64,000 nt of DNA from Panopea generosa. Taxonomy: Eukaryota; Mollusca; Bivalvia; Adapedonta; Hiatellidae. The translations under genes were made by a program, and so were the position numbers. Numbering within the stretch: the first letter of the stretch is position 1; each line of letters opens with the position of its first letter. The DNA is taken from contig CM055901.1 in NCBI GenBank assembly GCA_029582155.1, positions 1,042,501 through 1,106,500 of the forward strand, written 5' to 3'. The notes under the pieces are model-generated. The model worked only from the letters and a program-made list of their open reading frames with translations. It did not search any database and was not told the origin of the DNA. Below, piece after piece: positions 57,364 through 64,000 of the stretch.

Positions 57364-58932
57364 TTCAACTGTTGACTAAGCGTTGTCGTTTATGTTTACT
57401 ATAGTTAATGTATATATTATGGTGGGATTTTTTATTTTTTAAATGAGATACATTGGGGTTTTTATGACAACACTATGTAATGGACATTTTTTGCTTCTTA
57501 AATAAATGAAATAAACGAAATGTGATAACGAGTGACTAGCTTAAGGTGTATCATTTCTAAAATTGATAATATTTTTTAAGTCACTTAACCTAGTATATTT
57601 AAAATTAGATCTCTTTGCTATAGCAACGAGAGTTAATGTGTACCGTTACCCGATGTAATGCGGTGCTCCAATAATGTATATATATAAGCATACGGACTCG
57701 GGTGGCTACGACAATCTGTGAAATGGATCAGTGCTTATAGAATGACTGAGTTGATTATGTTTAACGTATATGCGGAGGACAAAACTTATTTGAGGAGTGC
57801 AGATGTGTTACCTCAATTAATTTGAGGAGTGAGTGTCTCACTGGATATGTATTCCTTCCCTCCAATTTAATATATATTTTTATGACAATAAACTCTTACA
57901 TTTGTATCATCCTGCTTGTTGTTTGATCAATAAATGTTATGTTTTATCTCAATTATGTATATCTACACTATGTATATGTGCATGCGTTAATTATTCCTGT
58001 TAGAGGGCATCTTAAACAATCGCAGAACTATACATACGCCTTATTTATATATCTCAATACGTGTACTCTTTTATCTGTCAACAGTTATCTCCCTTTTGTT
58101 AACGCTTCATTTACGCCGTACATATCGTGTTAACAAGTCTAGAGTTCATGTTAGTGAGTATAATGCATGTTCTTGTGCATCTTTTAGTAAAATTGAGGAG
58201 ATACTTTTGACGAATGTATTATCATCATAAGACTCAATATAGAGTGTTGGAGCCACTGAATAACACCACACAATGGATCATATTGTCAGTTTTAAACCGT
58301 TACGAAAAACATACCTATATAATAACTTACTGTAATAAATAAACCCGGACGTTTAAGTGGTGCACTTCAAGGGCGGATCCAGCGGGGGGGGGGGGGGGGG
58401 GGGGAGAGAGGGGGATTTCCGCCCCCCCTGGAATTTTCAATATATAGATACCTATAGTAAACTGTACTGTGAAAATTTAATCAAACTAGATCTACATAAA
58501 CTTACAAGCTGGGTGACAAGATATAGAATCAAAATATTATTTAATAGGAATATGAATTTAATGTGTACAACAATTATCATTAACAAAGCATGTAACAAAC
58601 GACAAATAATTGTATTAATGTCCGCGTGCACAAATCCTCCTCCATCCAATATAAATACAGCGATGGTAAAGTGTGACGTAATTATTTTATGACGTCACGT
58701 GTTATTCATTATACGTAAGCATTCAGTCGGAAAAAGTTTTTCGGCTTCCGCACTCGTTGAGCCTTCTTGAACGCTAATACATTATTGGATACTATAATAA
58801 TATGTTGGTTTCCCATACATTAAACACGTATCTCAGACTTTCGATTCTACTAGGAACAAACATTGTTTAACAGTTCATGTTATTCTGTCATTTCTAAACG
58901 AGAATTATACTGATGATAACATACTTGTCAAG
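57364..58932. other. Intergenic DNA between the orphan ORF and the hAT element
   Basis: No gene was recognised. It contains 'ttgaggagtg' direct repeats near 57790-57830, a poly-G tract at 58384-58404 within 'aagggcggatccagc', and AT-rich sequence. The left boundary of the OTU-hAT element should lie here, but I could not identify a terminal inverted repeat or 8-bp target duplication. Confidence 0.45.
58384..58404 (+). repeat. 21-base poly-G tract
   Basis: Twenty-one consecutive G, followed by 'agagagggggatttccgccccccc', whose end can pair with the G run. It sits in 'caagggcggatccag', a phrase often seen at ends of dispersed repeats in animals. Tract length may be a sequencing or assembly approximation. 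Confidence 0.8.
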
Positions 58933-61900
58933 ATGAGCGAAGATTTGGGCAAACTGCAATGTGCCTTGCAAAAAGCAGCACTGCATGGGTGGCAGGTAAT
59001 TAAATTTCAAGTTTCATTGTTGAGGTGCAATAGTTTGAAGAATGATTTTACTAAATGTGGTGCTACAGCAGCAGATTTAAAAGCCTCTGGCACGTTGCAT
59101 GACGCAATCGCAAAGTTTCTTTACCCGAGTGATGCTCCTCAAGAGCACACCCCTGTCAACATTTATGGAGATGGCAATTGCTTTTATAGATCAATCTATC
59201 AAAGAATATAAAATTGTACGTCTCTCAAGAAACATACAACACAATGAGCTCATCGCAAACAGATTTACAGTATGTCATAGAATCATATGTATCGGACGAC
59301 GCTCTCGTTTATCAAAATTTGGAAAGGTCTCTCCAGAATGAGGTGCTAAAATAAATCAGAAGTGGGGAATATTCTTCTATTGTACATTTCTTTGCGGCTG
59401 TAAATGTAATAAATCGTCCAATATATAGCATTTACCCACTGGTTCAAAACATTGCTGTAAATAGAAGTGTACACAATCAAAGGATTGATCCAATTCCCCA
59501 ACAGGATGATCCCCGAGGTCCCACTATCTATATTATGTGGACACATACAGAAACTTCTGATCTTGAAAACTGGAATCCAAACCACTTTGTAACATGTTTT
59601 ACAAATTCACTCCTCAGTTCGAACGATGATGATCCTCCTGCTAAAAAAATGAAAACTAAAACGGACCATGATGACATCAATGAAACTGAAACTACAGCCA
59701 ATGGTAGTAGGAGGACGGCGGCTTATACGGAAGAAACAAACCAGTTAGAGAGGACAGAAACGGGACAAAAACAGGAAAGTGGCGACAAGAATACTGCAGC
59801 AGACGATAAAGAAACAGGTCACTTGGGAGAAAAAGACACGGATCCAAATCGTGAAAATAGGAATGATTTGGGTAAAATTGTCAATGGAACAATTGATTTA
59901 TCAAAATTGACATCTGCAGAGAAAATACGCTTTGGAGAAAACCAGAAAAGTCCAGATCTGTTTTTAAATATGAAGCCCAAATCTATTTCCAAAGGAAAGG
60001 GAGATACGAAAAAGTAAAAGATTTTGTCTTTTCAAAGTTCATGGATGAGACAGTATAAATGGCTTACATACAGCCATATTTTGGATGGCGGTCTGCGTAC
60101 TTGCTGCGTATTATTCCCTCAAAAGAGCTTGAAAAGTAATAACACATTTGTAATAAGGCCATTCGCCGCATACAAAAAGGCCCTTGGAAAAAATTCCTCC
60201 CTCTCAAAACATGAAAATTCCGAGTACCATAATATGGCACGACTCGACTACCAAATCCATTCTTGAAAGACCCATATCCTCCTTACCATACAAAATAAAC
60301 AAACAGAACCAGGCAATCTATGACCGTAATTTCAAACTTTTGAGGAAAATTGTTCAGACAATAGTACTCTGCGGCAAACAGAACATTTCACTCCGAGAAC
60401 ACCGAGATGATAACACAAGCAATGCGTCAAATAAAGGAAATTTCCTTGCAATTTTACAGCTTTTATCAGAGTACGATGAAGAGCTTAAGCTTCACTTGGA
60501 AACTGCAAAAAAGAATGCAACATACACTAGTAAGACAATACAGAATGAGGTCATACAGATTGTTGCAAAATATATCAGAGACAAAATAATAGATATCCTT
60601 AAGAAAGGCAAAGGTTTTTACTCTGTTATTGCAAACGAAGTAACGGACAAATATACAAATAAGGAAATTTTGGTTATTTGTTTGTGATTTCTGGATACGG
60701 GCAAAAAATCTGCAGTCATTAGGGAAGAGTTCTTTGACTTTATTCAGTTAAAAAGAACCACAGGTGAAGCTATAGCAGAGAAGATAGTGGAAACGCTTCA
60801 AAGCAATGATATTGTAGTAGATACAATGCGTGGACAGGCTTATGGTGGGGCTACGGCTATGTCATCAGAAAAACAGGGGTGTCAAGGATGAATTAAAAGA
60901 TTGAACAAGTTGGCCGTCTACACTCACTGTCGAAGTCATGTTCTCAATCTTAGTATAGATTCAGCATGCAAATTACCTCTAGTGAGAAATATGATTGATG
61001 TAATTAACTCAGTGTTTCTTTTCTTTGATCAATCTCCGAAAAAACAATCGTTTCTTGAGCATATCATAGAGGTTGAAGGCTCTGAATATGCGAAGAAAAA
61101 ATTAGTTGGACTTTGTAAAACCAAGTGGGTAGAAGAGAGGCGTGTGTGTTTTGACACATTTTATCATCTCTACGGTTACATTGTCAAGTGCCTACAGCGT
61201 ATGTTGAAAGCAGCAATGAAGATTGGTCATGGGAAAGACAGTCAAAGATAACAGCACAGGGATTGCTCACATTACTGACAAACTTCGCGGTTTTGATTGC
61301 TTTTGTATGTGTAAGATATATTCTTGACACAATAAAACCTCTGGCATTGAAGCTTCAAAAAAGAGATGTTGACATCTCTAAAGCTTTTGAAATGCTTGAT
61401 CATCATGTCGAGAAAATATCTGAAATACGTAGAGAGGTGGACATCGAATTTGAAACATGTTTCTCTGATGCCACACAAATTGCAAATGACCTAGAAATAG
61501 AGATCAAAGTTCCTAGAACGTGTGTAAAACAACAGCATAGAGCAAATGTTAACACAACAGAACCAAAGGAATATTTCAAGTCTACATTGGCCATTCCATT
61601 CCTTGATTATTTACTCCAAGAGTTAAGATCTCGCTTCCAAACCGAAGATACATCGGCATATTTATATGCTCTTTATTACCATCCAACATAACTGAGCTTG
61701 GCGAAGAAGAGCTGACGAGATTTTCTCATCAGCTGATGTTCTGGGAAACTGATCTTGACTGCATTTCGTCCCAGGAATTACTAGAAGAAATTATATAATG
61801 GAAAAGGTATTTTCAGAAATTGGAAGTCGATCAATTTGACAGCCTCAGTGACCTGGTTTCCCTTTACAACGAAGTGGATAAAAACATGTTTCCAAATATC

Positions 61901-62155
61901 AAGACACTTATTCACGTAGGTTGTGTTTTACCGATTTCTTCATGTGAAGCAGAGAGATATTTTTCTGGGCTCAAGAGAATAAATAATTATATGCGCAATA
62001 CAATGCACGAGGAGAGATTAACTGGACTGGCTTTGATGCATTTGCATCATTCAGTGGATATTGAACTTGATGATATTGTCCAGAGATTTATTAAGACAAG
62101 CAATAGAAGGCCTTTTCGGTCGAGCGTAGTCTTTTCATCTGAGTGTGCTGAATGA
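58933..62155 (+). pseudogene. OTU cysteine protease plus TTF zinc finger plus hAT transposase, multiply broken
   Basis: Four domains follow one another in one direction. (a) OTU protease: start MSEDLGKLQCALQKA; Asp and Cys of GDGNCFYRSI at 59170-59181; after a frame change near 59210 and a stop at 59352-59354, SSIVHFFAAVNVINRPIYSI and the partner His in NPNHFVTCF (59583-59585), about 135 codons after the Cys. (b) An acidic/lysine-rich linker with KKMKTK, then a stop at 60015-60017. (c) A TTF-type zinc finger, QYKWLTYSHILDGG..CCVLFP, then LSKHENSEYH; one expected Cys looks replaced. (d) A DUF4371/ribonuclease-H-like hAT domain with FIQLKRTTGEAIAEKI and YTHCRSHVLNLSIDSAC, and the dimerisation domain LPISSCEAERYFSGLKRI (about 61934-61985). 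Frame changes near 60250, 61225 and 61690 and stops near 60685, 60889 and 61796 prevent a full product. The hAT half resembles ZMYM1/P52rIPK-like proteins. No introns are needed. Confidence 0.85.
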
Positions 62156-62224
62156 GAATGACCCACAAATATAGCAATTAAGAATAAAGATGTTTATTAA
62201 CTTTGAAGACACCCTAGTGGTTTA

Positions 62225-64000
62225 AACTCGATTATAAACGGACTAAACTCTCCTAGTCAGTAGAACGGACCCAGCTCTCCTAGTCTGTAGAACGGACTAA
62301 ACTCTCCTTGTCGGTAGAACGAACCCAGCTCTCCTAGTCTGTAGAACGGACGAAACTCTCCTTGTCGGTAGAACGGACCCATCTCTCCTAGTCTGTAGAA
62401 CGGACTAAACTCTCCTTGTCGGTAGAACGAACCCAGCTCTCCTAGTCTGTAGAACGGACGAAACTCTCCTTGTCGGTAGAACGGACCCAGCTCTCCTAGT
62501 CTGTAGAACGGACTAAACTCTTCTTGTCGGTAGAACGAACCCAGCTCTCCTAATCTGTAGAACGGACCCAGCTCTCCTAGTCTGTAGAACGGACGAAACT
62601 CTCCTAGTCGGTAGAACGGACCCAGCTCTCCAAGTCTGTAGAACGGACTAAACTCTCCTAGTCGGTAGAACGGACCCAGCTCTCCTAGTCTGTAGAACGA
62701 ACTAAACTCTCCTTGTCTGTAGAACGGACCCAGCTCTCCTTGTCTGTAGAACGGACTAAACTCTCCTTGTCGGTAGAACGAACCCAGCTCTCCTAGTCTG
62801 TAGAACGGACTAAACTCTCCTTGTCGGTAGAACGAACCCAGCTCTCCTAGTCTGTAGAACGGACAAAACTCTCCTAGTCGGTAGAACGGACCAGCTCTCC
62901 TAGTCTGTAGAACGGACTAAACTCTCCTAGTCAGTAGAACGGACCCAGATCTCCTAGTCTGTACAACGGACGAAACTCTTCTAGTCGGTAGAACGGACCA
63001 AACTCTCCTGGTCTGTAGAACGGACGAATCTCTCCTTGTCGATAGAACGGACCCAGCTCTCCTAGTCTGTAGAACGGACTAAACTGTCCTAGTCGGTAGA
63101 ACGGACCCAGCTCTCCTAGTCTGTAGAACGGACTAAACTCTTCTAGTCGGTAAAACGGACCAAGCTCTCCTGGTATGTAGAACGGACGAAACTCTCCTTG
63201 TCGGTAGAACGGACCCAGCTCTTCTGGTCTGTAGAACGGACTAAACTCTTCTAGTCGGTAGAACGGACCAAGCTCTCCTGGTCTGTAGAACGGACTAAAC
63301 TCTTCCAGTCAGTAGAACGGACCCAGCTCTCCTGGTCTGTAGAACGGACTAAACTCTTCTAGTCAGTAGAACGGACCCAGCTCTCTTAGTCTGTAGAACG
63401 GACTAAACTCTCCTTGTCGGTAGAACGGACCAAGCTCTCCTAGTCTGTAGAACGGACGAAACTCTCCTTGTCGGTAGAACGGACCCAGCTCTCCTAGTCT
63501 GTAGAACGGACTAAACTCTTCTTGTCGGTAGAACGAACCCAGCTCTCCTAGTCAGTAGAACGGACTAAACTCTCCTAGTCGGTAAAACGGACCCAGCTCT
63601 CCAAGTCTGTAGAACGGACTAAACTCTCCTAGTCGGTAGAACGGACCCAGCTCTCCTAGTCTGTAGAACGGACTAAACTCTCCTAGTCAGTAGAACGGAC
63701 CCTGCTCTCCTAGTCAGTAGAACGGACTAAACTCTCCTAGTCGGTTAAACGGACCCAGCTCTCCAAGTCTGTAGAACGGACTAAACTCTCCTAGTCGGTA
63801 GAACGGACCCAGCTCTCCTAGTCTGTAGAACGGACTAAACTCTCCTAGTCAGTAGAACGGACCCAGCTCTCCTAGTCTGTAGAACGGACTAAACTCTCCT
63901 TGTCGGTAGAACGAACCCAGCTCTCCTAGTCTGTAGAACGGACAAAACTCTCCTAGTCGGTAGAACGGACCCAGCTCTTCTAGTCTGTAGAACGGACTAA
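62225..64000. repeat. 27-bp satellite with 54-bp alternating higher-order unit, continuing past the right edge
   Basis: About 65 copies of a 27-bp unit. Two variants alternate: type 1 'ctctcctagtctgtagaacg' plus 'gactaaa', and type 2 'ctctcctagtcggtagaacg' plus 'gacccag'. This gives a 54-bp higher-order period that holds for most of the array, with occasional same-type neighbours. Copies are mostly full length; one 26-bp copy lies near 62888. Common single-base variants are 'ccttgtc' for 'cctagtc', 'tcagtag' for 'tcggtag' and 'gaacgaac' for 'gaacggac'. Each unit contains the short inverted repeat TAGTC...GACTA. It starts 70 bp after the hAT pseudogene's last stop codon. Confidence 0.95.

Noticed and set aside
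58357..58692. A 111-codon frame with a poly-glycine start.
   Set aside because: The glycines come from the poly-G tract inside a dispersed repeat. The rest has no recognisable features.
62225..64000. A 9-residue repeat protein encoded on the minus strand of the 27-bp satellite (unit like SPFYRLGEF).
   Set aside because: One minus-strand frame is open through most units. But every unit with the variant 'tcagtagaac' (for example near 62254, 62934, 63311, 63364, 63690 and 63851) gives TGA in that frame, and a 26-bp unit near 62888 shifts it. There is no ATG and no gene context.

Overview
The window is eukaryotic nuclear DNA: AT-rich, with intron-rich genes and GT-AG splice sites. Most of the space is introns and intergenic DNA filled with short non-autonomous mobile elements. 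The repeats are of kinds common in bivalve genomes: tRNA-headed SINEs, elements starting ACAAGAG, and bodies containing 'agggccataact'. Together with the gene structures this suggests a bivalve mollusc. The species cannot be named from the sequence.

Three conserved genes were rebuilt exon by exon with matching splice phases. (1) Minus strand, 18998 down to 2078: the 5' part of a SPATA6-family gene. Six coding exons are visible, the last one arginine/serine-rich, and the 3' end lies beyond the left edge. (2) Plus strand, 19612-26855: a complete four-exon FAM32A gene (116 aa). It is head-to-head with SPATA6 across about 610 bp holding CCAAT and TGCGCA motifs, a likely bidirectional promoter. 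(3) Minus strand, 50335 down to 30209: a complete gene for the small-subunit processome protein SAS10/UTP3, 16 coding exons and 520 aa. It is convergent with FAM32A. Its first coding exon is only 11 nt and is the one uncertain piece.

From about 50.4 kb to the right edge the DNA is accessory. It holds a dead non-LTR reverse-transcriptase fragment (53.24-54.43 kb), a broken SGNH-esterase-like reading frame (56.5-57.05 kb), an unrecognised 108-codon ORF (57.04-57.36 kb), a multiply broken OTU protease plus hAT transposase element (58.9-62.2 kb) and a 27-bp alternating satellite that runs off the right edge (62.2-64.0 kb).

The mobile elements are the most interesting part. A roughly 475-bp MITE with perfect 16-bp inverted ends and TTAA duplications occurs twice. 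Two tRNA-SINE families have intact copies with perfect target-site duplications. At least two, perhaps three, families with unrelated bodies share one terminal architecture: ACAAGAG plus a hairpin on the left, and a hairpin plus GAGCTAA on the right. One copy sits inside a SINE with no visible target duplication, as expected of Helitron/Helentron-type insertion.
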